Below are positions 46,096 through 58,383 of a stretch of DNA of 64,000 nucleotides, one piece after another. Where the stretch lies: contig CAUJGJ010000397.1 of assembly GCA_963170055.1 (NCBI GenBank), positions 7,235,001 to 7,299,000 of the forward strand, in the 5' to 3' direction. Below the pieces are notes generated by a model. That model had not been told where the DNA came from and searched no databases. It saw nothing but the letters and a program-made list of their open reading frames with translations. Source of the DNA: Halisarca cf. caerulea (Eukaryota > Porifera > Demospongiae > Chondrillida > Halisarcidae). Made by a program: the position numbers and the translations under genes. Position 1 is the stretch's first letter. Every line of letters starts with the position of its first letter.

Positions 46096-48015
46096 TCAGG
46101 TCAGGTCAGGTCAGGTCAGGTAACTTATTTAAACTGGGGAGGCCTTTAGCCAGGGGCTACTTTACAAGGCACCCAGTGAAAGAATTTGTACAAAAATGAA
46201 GTAATATACAGATTCAATAATAATAAAACATGCAAAAATAGATACTGTTCAATATAGATTCAACTGAGAAATACAAGGCACTGATTGCATACAAAAACAT
46301 AAAACGCTATAGTTAGTTTGTGCATTATGGGGTTAAATTAAAAAATTCAAATAATTTAATATTAAATTGGGAAAAAGACTTTGTATCCCTGATGGAAGGT
46401 GGGAGACTACGCCAAAGTGAAGCTCCAGAGAAGGAGAATGCATGTTGACCAAAGGAAGAGAGCACAAAAGGTAGATTGGTGGTAGAGGATGATCGCGTAA
46501 AGTGATGGTGATGAGAAGAGGGAAGGGGAAAGAGGGAAGCAAGATAAGGAGGAGAATGGGCATGGACACACTTGTGCATCAGGCGAGCAACATGTAATTT
46601 GCGACGAACTCCAAGAGTTGTAAGACCTAAGTCAGATCGTGCAGCTGTGGCAGACTCCTGTTTCCCACGATGCAGTACTACACGGCAGGCAAAATTGAGG
46701 AGTGACTCCAAATGTTGTGCATCTTTCTTAGTACAGGAGTTCCATACAACATCACAATAATCTAGAACTGGAAGGATGTATGACTTCAGAAAAAGAACCA
46801 GCAAAGATTGAGGAAGGAACCACGATAAGCGACGGAGGAGACAAATACTGCGAGCAACTTTCTTCAAAATGAAGCTAATGTGGTCAGACCAAGTTAAAGT
46901 ATCATTAATGATGACACCAAGAAAATTGAAAGAAGAGACTTGTTCAACTTGAGAGCCAAGGAGGTAAAGATTTAGTGGGGGGAAGTCACGTTTGCGAGAT
47001 GAGTGGATAAGCATACATTTGGACTTGGTGGAGTTCAGTTTAAGGCCATTGTTAGTCATCCAGATATGAGCAGCATCAAGACAGGATTGGAGAACAGAAG
47101 AGATCTCTTGGACATTGGTGCCACTGACATAGATGGTGGTGTCATCCGCAAACAGTATAGTAGTCGAAGAAGGGATTGCTTGTGGGAAGTCATTAATGAA
47201 GGTGGAAAATAAGGATGGACCTAAGACTGACCCCTGTGGAACACCAGCTGAAGGATACCCCGGGGAAGAACGTATTTCGTTGAGACAAGTAACCATGGAA
47301 CGATCCTTGAGATAAGAGTGGAACCAAGAGACTGCGGAAGAATCAAGACCAAGTGATTGAAGCTTAGACAAAAGAAGATTGTGGTTTACAGTATCAAAGG
47401 CTTTCGAGACATCTAGAAACACCACACCTATAATCCGATGGTTATCTAGGGCTTTGTACCACGAATCTGTACAGTGAAGCAGTGCTGAGGAGGTAGAATA
47501 TCCAGTGCGAAAGCCAGATTGAAGGGGATATAAGAGATTGTTTGTGTTCAGATAAGTAGTTAGTTGACCCTGGACACACTTCTCAAGGAGCTTGCTAGCT
47601 GCTGGCAGGATGGAGATAGGTCTATAATTGGAAGGACAGGATCGATCACCAGACTTGTGGAGAGGCCTGACTAGGGCAGTTTTCCAGACTGAGGGGAAAG
47701 TGGATGAATTAAGAGAAGAGTTCAAAATAGAACAAACAGGGGTACTGAGTGAGGAAGAAGCAGCACGTAGGGCAACCGAGGGTATATTATCAGAGCCAGA
47801 AGAGCGACTTAGCTTCAAGCTGCTCAGAGCTTCATCACACCATTGGACAGTGACTGGCTTAAGACAGAAAGTAGATGGTGGAGGGTTAGTACACGGAGAA
47901 GTCACTAAAGCACCAACAGATGGAGAGCTGATGGACACAAAGTGGGTATTAAGGCTGTTGGCAGCAGATAAGTCACAATTCTCTAGAACTGGTCTATGTC
48001 TGGTTATTAACTTGT
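46096..48015 (-). mobile_element. LINE copy A in a KDZ-gene intron
   Basis: A 5'-truncated non-LTR retrotransposon on the same strand as the host gene. It ends in a (CCTGA)n tail (46097-46122 on the plus strand), preceded by a 3' UTR shared with the copy at 52.2 kb (ggcctttagcc ... ggcacccagt). The 5' end is uncertain within about 80 bp. Confidence 0.85.
46325..48015 (-). CDS. LINE reverse transcriptase, open but 5'-truncated
   Basis: About 560 codons without a stop. It starts before the RT domain (PVTVQWCDEALSSLKLSRSS) and includes NYRPISILPAASKLLEK, FLDVSKAFDTVNH (first catalytic Asp), GVPQGSVLGP, the active-site box ILFADDTTIYV and the C-terminal SFSGASLWRSLPPSIRD. It copies LINE RNA into DNA at the target. 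The N-terminal endonuclease is missing, so it is non-autonomous, but the intact frame suggests recent insertion. The first 25 residues of the open frame are probably KDZ-intron sequence read through. Confidence 0.88.
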
Positions 48016-48499
48016 CGATACCTATCATACACATGCATATTAGTGCACATACTGATTTTTTCAATATTCATTAATATGTATATATATATACCTTGATCAG
48101 AGGCAGCTGATTCTCCAACATTGCTGATTGGTAGCTGTGCAACCACTTTGTCAACTCTCTCAGCATCTGAATCAGTATAGGAGGTACTGTCCAACTTGTC
48201 ATCATCTCCAGGAACATTCCCTATAGGTGTTGTAATGTGCTGCATGTTTACACTAGAAGGACTTGTGTAGGACATGTATGTATCTGCGCTTACCAATTTG
48301 GCAATATTTCAGGAATTCCCTGAGTTCTGTTGGTATTCCGGCTTGCTTCATGACTTCACAGTGCTGAGTGCAAAATGCCATGATTGGCTTCAACTGGTTG
48401 GTACACACGTCTGGCAGACTTAGATTGGGGATGTCCCTTACAGCATTCTGCATGTGGAATATGGTGAATTATCAGTAGTCAGTATGCGTTTACTGAGAT

Positions 48500-48503
48500 T
48501 TTT

Positions 48504-48557
<54 letters not shown>
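48500..48557 (+). repeat. (CA)n microsatellite
   Basis: About 28 CA units, within a KDZ-gene intron. Confidence 0.9.
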
Positions 48558-48559
<2 letters not shown>

Positions 48560-48935
48560 ACACCCATATATACATATGCATGTGACCTAAGAATATACAC
48601 ACCTTGACCTTGTACATATAGTGTGGAAATGTGAGAGACCAGATCCCATCAGTAACCCACAGCTTGCCACAGCCTGCAGTATTGACATGTCTATATGTAC
48701 GTAGCTTCAACAATGCAAGCAATGTTCATTTCTTTCTTACCACAGCTTCTGCAACTGTCACTACAGGTTTTGTGAGCGTACACTCTGTACTTCCAGATGC
48801 TGGAAATTTCTCTCATCACTAAATCTCTGTCTGCATCGCTGCCCATGGTGAGTGAAGTGACCATGGCTAGGTCTCGTACCTCATTTTCTAGTTCCCCATT
48901 GTAGAAGGCATTAGCAACAACTTTAGGTTTCAGCT

Positions 48936-50206
48936 CTACATACATGTTGTAGGAAGCATACGCATGTGGGACATGTCCATTAGCACTTTAATGGCTTCCT
49001 AAAGTCGGCGAATTAACTGTTTACAAATTGCTTCATTTCTTCACAATATGTTGTAGAATGGCCAATCAGTGGTTCTAAAGCAGTACAAACATATCTAAGG
49101 GACACATTGAGCTATTTTTCATTCGAGTTTCTTTCTCAATCATTCGATTAATCGACGATTTACCAGGTAGTCAAGTTAGGCAGTTATTCGACGCGAGTAA
49201 ATCAGAACATGGGCCTACAGACACAGGATAAAGACTAGATTGTTTCTAATGAAAATATCTAACTTTCTACCGATGGGGGTTTTGTTTTCAGAAATAGTTT
49301 TAAAGATATTCAGCAAATACTCACAGCGTGAGAAATTATTTGTCAATAACTTCTCTGAAAACGAGTAGATCAAAACCCCCATCGGTGAAAAGTTGAAGCA
49401 GTCAATACTGATCATAATGAAACACTCAGAAGGTTCTTACGTGGCTCCGCTGATTTACTCGGCAACATGGCATTTTGCAAAAAAATCTCTTTCGCAAGGG
49501 CCTATTTTCACATGATAGTCATGTGATTAGGGCTGTGACGTCATCGAACTCTTGATACCGTTTGAAAGTGACGACTATTTTGAAGGTTGGAGAGCATGGC
49601 AAGGACTGATGCGTTGCAAGCGAAATCAATTCGGAGGAAACAGGCCATTATTTAAAGAAGGCGGATGACTGAAGAAAGTCTAAAGTCGGTGAATGAGAAA
49701 ATTTTAAGCGATGGAGTCATTCGGCGCCGAACAGCAATCTCGAAGAACAAGGTGCGTACGGTAGTTGTTGTTTAGGGTAAATCTAAATATTAGAGTCTAT
49801 TTTACTAACCTAAACATCTTAGAATATGATGCATCACTTTCTACAGCATTCCTAACGCCTTGAACTTACCGGCCACTGACTGTAATATTACACCCGATTT
49901 TAAAACTCCTGCAGTCCGCGATCGACCATACGCAAATACATTTTCTAGACACTGCTTCTCCTTGGATAAAGGCTTAAAAAGCACCAAATGCACAATGAAT
50001 TGCCATGCAACGCTATCGATCTAGCTTGCTCCTAAACAAATACGTCATAGAATGTCACGCGTATGTCACATGATTCGAAGCCATCTTAGTGACGATTTCG
50101 CTAAAATTCCAGCTTGTTAACACATTAGGGAGATTTTGGACATGTTCCACATGCGTAGAGGTACACTGCAGAAGTTGCATGTCAGACTGAGTGTTTTATG
50201 TCTCAC
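48936..50206. other. long intron or interior of the KDZ-like gene
   Basis: 1.27 kb without coding sense. It holds an inverted pair caccgatgggggttttg / caaaacccccatcgg at about 49254-49395 with a loop of about 100 bp, and a 19-base string ggacatgttccacatgcgt (about 50137) also present at about 221. Confidence 0.5.
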
Positions 50207-50889
50207 CTAGTTCTATTGGAAGTTGGAATGTGTCATTGTATGCTTCACTGAAGCCTTGAAAGGATACCCAAGCGTGATTCCTAGTAAGGTGGGTTACACA
50301 TTGCTAAAAAAACTTGTGGTGTATACATATGTACATACGTATGTACATAGTGTCATATATCAAAGCACTCGCAATGCATGTACTCACGCTAAGCTGCACT
50401 GGTGTTCAAAGAGTTCATTGGTGAAGTACACAGTATCGGACACTTCCACTAGCTCACGTTGTTATGGGTAGAACCTGTAACCATCAGACGTATTGCCATA
50501 CTGACCATATCTGTACTGTAGATTGCGTGATTTGCACCATAGTGTGTATTTTCTTCCAGTGGTGGCTCCGTTCATCCTGTAAACCTTAACATCACAAGTG
50601 TGGCTTGCTACCAATTTCTTAGAGCATATTGTACAATGCTGATATGGAGGGCACAATATACTTGGGCCATCGTTACATCGTGTGTGGATGATGTGTGCCA
50701 CTTCGGTACTTGTGTTATGAGTGAGAATTGGCATGGCTACTTCCCACTGTCTGGTTGGTAGATGGGAGAGAATTTCTTCTTCTCTTTGCTCCATTGTTAG
50801 GATGATGGGGATTTTGGCCAGGACTTTGAGCATCTGGGCTGTTTGTTCAAGACCGTATGTTGCTATCATCCATATGGCAACCAATTCAT

Positions 50890-52200
50890 CTACCAAATAG
50901 AGAGCAAGGTGAAATACTATTGTGCAATTGTTGAGAGCTACTATCTCAGCAGTCGCAACACTGTTCCTCCACAGACAAAGTTGTGCAGTAACAAACTAAA
51001 CCACCAAGTTTTAATACAGTAACTGTATTATTGGGGCGAGCCTGAGCTATATTATCTGTAGTTTGGCCTGCTACGACCGTCTGTCCTACGTAGTCTATGT
51101 GGGTGTGTATGTATGTATCAATGAATATCATTATTTCATACGCAAAAAACATGCCATACAACAATTTATCATATTGATGCTACAAATATAATAGTAAACT
51201 CTGGAACATGCATTAATACTGTCAGTGAAGTGTCCCTCTGAAAGCTGGAGGTCAAGGTTGTGCCCAGCTTCCATGATGTAATGGTGACGCTTTGACCGAG
51301 CACCTCTGATGCATATGTCATTGATTGAAGATCACAGAAGAGCAAAACTGAGCGTAGCCCGGATGAGATGTACTACTTGAGAGTTAGGGATGTTCCTTTT
51401 CTCAGCAGATGGCACATAATATTTCTATAAAAAAGTACCGAAATCCAAAGGGCGTTTATCAATACTAAACCCTATAACCCTAACTCCTAACGGGTATAGT
51501 AATAAATGCCCAAATTCAGTACCTTTTTATATGACTGTGTCATCACTCCTTTTCTTGCTGATCATGGCAGCCAGTCTCTTGTAAAATGTTGTGGTGATGG
51601 AACTCGTACCACCAGACTGCGTGCAAGTCATCACAAGAGGGGTAAACTCGCATGTTCCACCTCAAGAATCCGCTACTTGTTTGTGTCGCTTGTATGTGGC
51701 ATTTAGAGAGAAAGAACTTCTGTATGTATATATGTATGTATGTATGTTCCGTACGGCGTTACGTAATTAAACATCTGTAATTTGAAAGAGTTTCGACATA
51801 ATTATAAATGGCTACACTTAGCATAAGACGATCAATGGCCACCAATAGAGCGTTGATTGGACAGAGAATAGCGTCGGGGAGTGTTGTGAATTGACAGGGA
51901 ACAAGAGCAACAGGTGAGAGCGGGACAAGGCCCGACGCGAAGCTGAAACTCCTGCAGAGAAAGCAGAACGGTTGCCGGTTGCGGCAGTAACGATTTTCAT
52001 ATCGGTCAGGCTCACCCCCACGATGATAATCATCTGAGTAGTTCTATTAATAGTACTGCCAAAGACTCACTTGACAAGGTATCCAACTTTCTTGCACGCA
52101 GCTGAGGAAGGTTTGATTCAGTGATGTCTCAAATTGACTGCTGTATCCTACGCACAGCTTCTGTCTCAATCCTTACCTGCTCAGTGGGATCCAACCGTAT
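50890..52200. other. 1.3 kb without a recognisable gene
   Basis: Contains a CCCTAA-like patch (ccctataaccctaactccta, about 51470-51490), a short TATG repeat (about 51722-51748) and no supported frame. Upstream exons of the KDZ-like gene would be expected here, but I cannot identify them. Confidence 0.4.
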
Positions 52201-52204
52201 ATTC

Positions 52205-54000
52205 GGTTACGGTTACGGAAGCTTATTTAACCTGGGGAGGCCTTTAGCCAAAAAGGCTACTACTCTAGGCACCCAGTAAGAATATACAGTGATACACAGG
52301 ACAAGTACAAAGAGGGTGGGGTGATAAAAAGTTACAAAAGCAGAGAAATAAGTAAAGTTAATTTAATATATTTGAAAGAAGTTCACTTAATAATAATTAA
52401 AATACCATGCAATGAAAATTGAATAATATAAGAGAAATATGAACATGCAGAGTATTAGATGAGTTGAACTTTGAGTTAATCTACCAGTTCATTGAAAAAA
52501 CAGTCGGCAAGTCTTGAAAATTCTTCAATAGATTTTGATGTGTGCACATACGAGGGAAGTGACCGCCAAAGAGAAGCCCCAGAAAAGCTGAAAGCTCTCT
52601 GTCCATAGGAAGACTTTACAGGGGGAAGATTAAGTAGGTGAGAAGAGCGAGTGTTGTGATCATGAGATGGAGTTTGAAAGAGAGTGGACAGATATGAAGG
52701 AGCACGAAAAGAGAGACAGTTATACATGACTTGAGACTTGTGGAGTTTCCTACGAGAGATGAGTGATGAAAATCCTAACTTCTTCCTAAGTGCAGTTGCC
52801 GAGCTATGGCGAGGTTGTTGGAGAGCAACTCAACAGCCATAATTGAACAGAGTCTGAAGACGATCTGAATCCTTTTTAGTGCAACTGTTCCACACAACAT
52901 CACAGTAATCAAAACTTGGCAAGACATATGACTTTAGGTAGAGGACAAGAAGGGATTGGGGAAGAAACCAGGAGAGACGTCTAAGCAGATTTATCTTGCG
53001 TGATACATTAGAAATTACCTTATCAACATGATCTCCCCAAGTTAGGGTGTCGTTAATGTAGACTCCAAGGAACTTAAAAGTGCGCACTTGTTCAATCACC
53101 TTATCAGAGAGATGGAGATTTAGGGAAGGACTACATTTGGCTCGAGAAGAGTGGATGAGCATGCATTTGGTTTTGCTGGCATTAAGTTTTAAGCCATTGT
53201 CAGTCATCCATATGTTTGCGAGATCAAGACAAGACTGCAGCGAAGAGTTCAAGGAGTGAGGGTCCTTACCAGAAAGGAAAATTGTTGTATCATCCGTAAA
53301 AAGTACTGTGGAATCGGGAGGAAGCATCTGAGGGAGATCGTTTATGAATGCAGAGAAAAGAGTAGGACCAAGAACAGAGCCTTGTGGCACACCACAACTT
53401 GGAAAACCAGGAGAAGATGTTGAGTCAAGGATGCAAGTAACCTGAGAGCGATTTGATATGTAGGACTTAAACCAGGAAAGAGAAGAAGAGCTAAGACCAA
53501 GGAGTTGGAGTTTGGACAGAAGGAGAGCATGATTAACTGTATCGAAGGCTTTTGAGACATCAAGAAATAAAACAGCAACATATTCTCTACAGTCTAAGGA
53601 TTTGTACCACTTGTCAGTACAGTATAAAAGGAGAGACTGAGTAGAGTGACCAGAACGGAAGCCGGATTGCTTTGAGAAGAAGAGGTTATTTGAAGAAAGA
53701 TGGTGAGACAGCTGCATTTGGACACATTTTTCAAGAAGTTTACTGCAAGCTGGCAGGATAGAGATAGGCCGGTAGTTGGAAAGACAGCCATGATCCCCAC
53801 CCTTGTGGAGAGGCCTAACAGAGGAGCACTTCCAAGAAAGGGGAAAGGTAGATGAAGAGATAGAGGAGTTAAGGATAGAGGACAATGGATAACAAATGAC
53901 AGATTTAGAAGCCTTGAGTGGACGATATGGCATTTGGTCAGTACCAGAAGAAGAGGGTTTGAGAGCAAGTCTGCATATTCATTGCAGACTTGAAACGTTT
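52205..54000 (-). mobile_element. LINE copy B, 5'-truncated
   Basis: Same family as copy A: the 3' UTR block and the FSFSGASLWRSLP terminus are shared. The tail is (CCGTAA)2-3 (52204-52216), different from copy A. It breaks off near 53990-54000 before the RT N-terminus. Confidence 0.8.
52476..54000 (-). pseudogene. LINE reverse transcriptase with one nonsense codon
   Basis: RT motifs are LFLDVSKAFDTVNHALL, GVPQGSVLGP and TVLFTDDTTIFLS (Thr-Asp-Asp, where copy A has Ala-Asp-Asp). The frame from about 53990 to 52476 is open except for TGA at 52832-52830. There copy A has Arg (ACRVV vs GC*VA), consistent with CGA to TGA, a CpG transition. The active-site change FADD to FTDD may also impair it. 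The endonuclease is absent. Confidence 0.82.
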
Positions 54001-54868
54001 TGGTTGTTTTGCCATTTTCAGACAGTTCACAACAGGTTGAAATCTCTTTACTACTGAAATAACTGCTAACTGACAAGGATGAATACAGCAAACCAATACG
54101 TAGCTGCTTCATAACCACAAACCATAATATATAACTAACACTAACACTGAATAATTAACGAACCATGCAGTCCTGTACTTGAGCAATGTGTACTCAATGT
54201 TATGCCATAACAAAGTACTGTTCATAGCCTTGCCTTGTACCGGACTCTCCACTATATTCATGCATTGACAACACTCTACAGTCACTGTGTTTGTACTTAC
54301 TAGTGTTACATCCCAATATTGTTTTCATTTCAGTTTCTGATGTAACGTGATATGCACATACATTGTAATATATAAATTATATTGTATAAAATGTGTGATA
54401 AAAATTTGTCTAAATAAAATGGTGACAGATGAAAAGGAGAATATAGTGTATGTGTAGGGACTGTGGTAGTTAGTTTTGCATGTAGTCGGTACTGTACAGT
54501 AGAGCCCTGTTTCTGAAGGGCCTGTAGCAAGAGTTTATGTCAACAAATACTTTGTGTTAGCAAGTTGCATTTGGCTGGAAACTCCTGTGAGACAACTGTA
54601 GATATTTTCTGTGCTATCATTATTTCACCCTGAGTAGAGGGTTACACTGTACAATGTTCATATCTCCACTCCTAGCTGAAACAGTGATGGTATCTGTGGA
54701 GTTGGAATGGTATGACAGTCTGCTTCCCTTTCACGAGTAGGAGAACAGAGCAATATTATATATACGTGAACTCAGTCAACTTTACATATACATTTTGTAT
54801 CATGCATAATATTAGGCATGCCCAGTATCTACTTCGAACCAGTTCATTCTGTCGGAAGGAACCTACCT
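54001..54868. other. no recognised gene
   Basis: AT-rich spacer; nothing supported. Confidence 0.5.
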
Positions 54869-57492
54869 CAGGGGTGGCGGCATAGGGGCGGCAGGGGCGG
54901 CCATGGCCGCCCTACATTTTGTTATACCTCTAAACTTTCTTGCTAACCCCTTGCAAAGGCTTCTCTTAAGAGGAGAATATAGATTTTCCCGACCTATGAA
55001 TGATATTATCCGTAACCACACGTGCACGCAAGCGTGCACGCAACCATGCTATCGTGACCACATGGAACACAAGCAGATAAAATATGGCCCAACCAGTTGA
55101 TGTCTCCGAGTTAGTGACTATTGATACATCTGGAAAGCCCCATCAGCCACGCAGTGTTCCTTTCCCTGCTCGCAAATTCGGTAAGGAGTCTTCCGTGCAG
55201 CGTTCTTTTCAGGCAAGTTGGTTCGACAAATGGCAGTGGCTTCACTACGACATAACACGAGACGTTGCTCTCTGTTTCATTTGCTGCAAAGCAGTGAAAG
55301 ATAGGCGGGTGAAGGTGTCGAAGCAAGCGGAGGGCAGCTTTTTAACGGACGGTTTCACGAATTGGAAGGATGCCACTGTGAAATTCGCTAAACACGAACG
55401 TAGCGACTTCCACAAGGCTTGCACGGAGGCTTTGTCGTCAACGGTGGACATTAGAGACATGCTTAACAAGCAAGCTGTAACCGAAAAACAAGCAAATCGG
55501 GAATACTTGCTTAAAGTCTTGTCCACCGTGCGATTTTTGGCTCGCCAGGGTTTGGCGCTTCGTGGTAGTGGTGATGACAGTGACTCCAACTTAGTTCAGC
55601 TACTACACCTGCATGCTGAGGATTTTTCACCGATCTCAAGGTATCTGGAGAGGAAGCAGTTAAAGTACATTTCACATGAGGTACAGAATGAATTCCTGTC
55701 TATCATGGCTCTGCAAGTTCTCCGTGAAATTGCCAGCAGTTTGCAGTCAGCAGTGTTTTATACTGTTATGGTGGATGAGACAACTGACATGTCAAACCAA
55801 GAGCAAGTTGTGCTTGTTTTCCGATGGGTTGACAATGATCTTGCTTCACATGAGGAGTTTGTGGGACTCTACCAAACAGACTCCATTACATCTGATGCTT
55901 TAGTGGCTGTCATTAAGGATACTCTTCTCAGAATGCAACTGAAGATGGAAACCTGCCGTGGCCAGTGTTATGATGGAGCAAGCTCCATGTCTGGGGCTAA
56001 AAAAGGAGTTGCGAAAGTTCTACTTGATGAAGAGCCTCGTGCACTGTACACTCATTGCTATGGTCATGCTCTGAATCTTGCTGTTGGGGATTGTGTGAAA
56101 CAATGCAAGTTGATGAAGGATGCACTCGAGGTGGTCATAGAAGTGTCTAAGCTGATCAAGAAATCTCCGAAACGGGATGCTGCTTTTGACAAATTGAAAG
56201 CTGAGCTCGCTCCTGAGACACCTGGATTCCGTGTTCTTTGTCCAACATGCTGGACTGTGCGAGCTGGCTCTCTGCAAAGTGTCATTGACAACTACGAGAT
56301 TCTTCTGCTTGTTTGGGGAGAAGCATTGGAGGGGTCCCTGGATGGTGAAATGCGTGCACGTATCATCGGTGTTGAAACACAGATGAGGAGATTTGATTTC
56401 TTGTTTGGCATCTGTCTCGGATCTCTTCTACTTCGTCACTCTGACAACTTGAGTTCTACTCTTCAACACAAAACAATGTTGCTAATCTAACTGTTAAAGT
56501 TTTAGAAGGAATGCGTTCTGATGAACAGTTTGCTGCCTTTTATCATACAGTTGTTCAGAAGCAAACTCTTGTTGGTGTCACTGCCCCAAGCCTTCCCAGA
56601 AAACGCCGTGCTCCATCACATTTTGAGGTTGGGTCCTCTAGTACCCATTCCTTTCATGTGTCTCCTGATGATTACTACCGCCAAATCTATTTTGAGGCAC
56701 TAGATCATGTTATTGGGGCCATCCGTGACCGCTTTGATCAGCCTGGCTATAAAACATATCGAAATCTTGAGGAACTTGTGTTGAAAGCCTGCAAAGGTGA
56801 ATCGTACAATGCTGAGCTCGACACTGTGTGCAGCTTTTATGGAAGTGACCTGTCAAAGGCTCAATTGGAAGCTCAACTTCCTCTTTTACGTCCGCTGTGT
56901 GAAGGTACGAAAGAGATATCCATTCAGGACATTGTTTGTATTCTTGCTCGCTTGTCCTCATCGGAAAGGCTAGCATTTTCCTCTGTATGGACTCTCATGA
57001 AGCTTTTGCTTGTAATGCCTGCAACTAATGCCTCATCAGAACGTTCCTTCTCTGCTCTAAGGAGGATCAAAACTTGTCTGTGTTCAACTATGAGCCAGCA
57101 ACGTCTAAACAGCCTCATGCTGCTGCATGTGAATAGGGATAAAACAGATGGATTAGATCTGTCTCAGATCGGCAGAGAATTTGTTACTGGCAGAGAGGGT
57201 AGAATACGTACTTTTGGCAACTTTCAGTGATAAGCACTTAACTATGCATTACAGCTTTATTATAGACTATAGTTTGCTATTACTGTAGCAATTTCATCTT
57301 GAAATTATTGTAGCAATTCTTTTAAATATTATGATCTGTTATATTATTATATATTAGTTTGTGTTTTTAATTACTTGAGTTTGATATCGTGATTGTATCA
57401 TTCTTCCATTAATACACACTAATGGCCAATAGGCTTAGCTTAGCAAAGAAAAAATTGGCCTCTCCACTTTATAATAGCTGCCTCCGCCCCTG
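54869..57492 (+). mobile_element. second hAT transposon
   Basis: Terminal repeats CAGGGGTGGCGGCA (left) and, reverse-complemented, CAGGGGCGGAGGCAG (right). The flanking octamers (acctacct, cacctaaa) agree only in part, so the duplication is weak. It carries one transposase gene. Confidence 0.75.
55084..57230 (+). pseudogene. hAT transposase (ZMYM/KIAA-like), one frameshift
   Basis: It starts with a TTF-type zinc region (WFDKWQWLHYD ... LCFICCKAV). The hAT core follows: VMVDETTDMSNQEQ (first Asp), CRGQCYDGASSMSG (second Asp) and YTHCYGHALNLAV. It ends with the dimerisation region (PATNASSERSFSALRRIKT). The first frame ends at 56490 and the second resumes before 56511. Adding one A to the AAAA run at about 56467-56470 joins both without a stop, giving roughly 715 residues, a normal hAT length. 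The ATG at 55084 is the first in frame and matches the expected N-terminus. It is in a different subfamily from the hAT at 12.4 kb. Confidence 0.85.
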
Positions 57493-57515
57493 CACCTAAA
57501 GGGTAGTAAGTACTG

Positions 57516-57520
<5 letters not shown>
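57231..57520. other. hAT 3' flank, no gene
   Basis: AT-rich non-coding end of the hAT. Confidence 0.5.

Positions 57521-57556
<36 letters not shown>
57519..57556 (+). repeat. (TA)n microsatellite
   Basis: Pure TA run. Confidence 0.9.
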
Positions 57557-57562
<6 letters not shown>

Positions 57563-57574
57563 GTAAAATGCATG

Positions 57575-58200
57575 CCCCCACATTTCCCTGTGTTTGACCG
57601 GGAATGCACTTAGCTTTGTAAGCATCTGGTCAGTTTGTAAGCGTACCCCCATTTGAAAAGGTACATTTCCCTCTGTTTGACAAAGAAGGCACTTTGTAAG
57701 CATCTGGTCAGTTTGTAAGCGTACCCCCATTTGAAAAGGTACACATTTCCCTATGTTTGACAGGGAACGCACTTTGTAAACATCTGGTCAGTTTGTAAGC
57801 GTACCCCCATTTGAAAAGGTCCATTTCCCTGTGTTTGACAAAGAAGGCACTTTGTAAGCATCTGGTCAGTTTGTAAGCGTACCCCCATTTGAAAAGGTAC
57901 ATTTCCCTGTGTTTGACAGGGAACGCACTTTGTAAGCACCTGGTCAGTTTGTAAGCGTACCCCCATTTGAAAAGGTACATTTCCCTGTGTTTGACAGGGA
58001 AGGCACTTTGTAAGCATCTGGTCAGTTTGTAAGCGTACCCCCATTTGAAAAGGTACACATTTCCCTATGTTTGACAGGGAACGCACTTTGTAAGCATCTG
58101 GTCAGTTTGTAAGCGTACCCCCATTTGAAAAGGTACATTTCCCTCTGTTTGACAAAGAAGGCACTTTGTAAGCATCTGGTCAGTTTGTAAGCGTACCCCT
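57575..58200 (-). repeat. 76-79 bp satellite, second array, inverted
   Basis: About eight units of the same monomer as 28440-30860 on the opposite strand (catctggtcagtttgtaagc, tttccctgtgtttgacaggg). It starts right after the (TA)n tract and ends abruptly at cccctgatcagtttg. Confidence 0.93.
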
Positions 58201-58383
58201 GATCAGTTTGTAACTGATGCTATAGTGCATTATACCATCATGCACAGAAACATCAGGGCACATACCACAATGCACAAAAACTTCAATTTCTTGTTTCAAT
58301 TGCAATCCGCAGTACTCTTAAGACTAGTATGAGAATAGAATAACTGCTTGACAGTGTGTGCATGACTAACTGTTTCGTGAAAT

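Larger units (their letters stand above)
45192..50889 (-). pseudogene. KDZ-superfamily (Kyakuja-Dileera-Zisupton) transposase-like gene
   Basis: Eight minus-strand exons join in phase: 50889-50388, 50280-50207, 48935-48741, 48673-48603, 48447-48294, 48220-48092, 46061-45947 and 45666-45192 (stop). The introns have GT/AG borders; the shortest is 67-69 nt. The N-terminus has a CxC5-like cysteine cluster (CPPYQHCTICSKK) and NHAWVSFQGFSEAYN. Middle exons contain CGCGKLWVTDGIWSL and QHCEVMKQAGIPTELREFLK, then RAGGHIDMWQPLYRSESP. The last exon has AYDNMCNL (likely catalytic Asp) and IIDTFHYPNHTGIQCKEKYS. Family assignment is from memory of these motifs. A TAA at 50464-50462 interrupts exon one between RFYP and QRELVEVSDTVYF; it is the only defect. 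A LINE occupies the intron 48091-46062. The upstream start exon was not found. Confidence 0.65.

Noticed and set aside
221..50156. Shared 19-mer ggacatgttccacatgcgt near two transposase-like genes
   Set aside because: Flanks do not match and one copy is intronic; possibly a distant common repeat, but not enough to build on.
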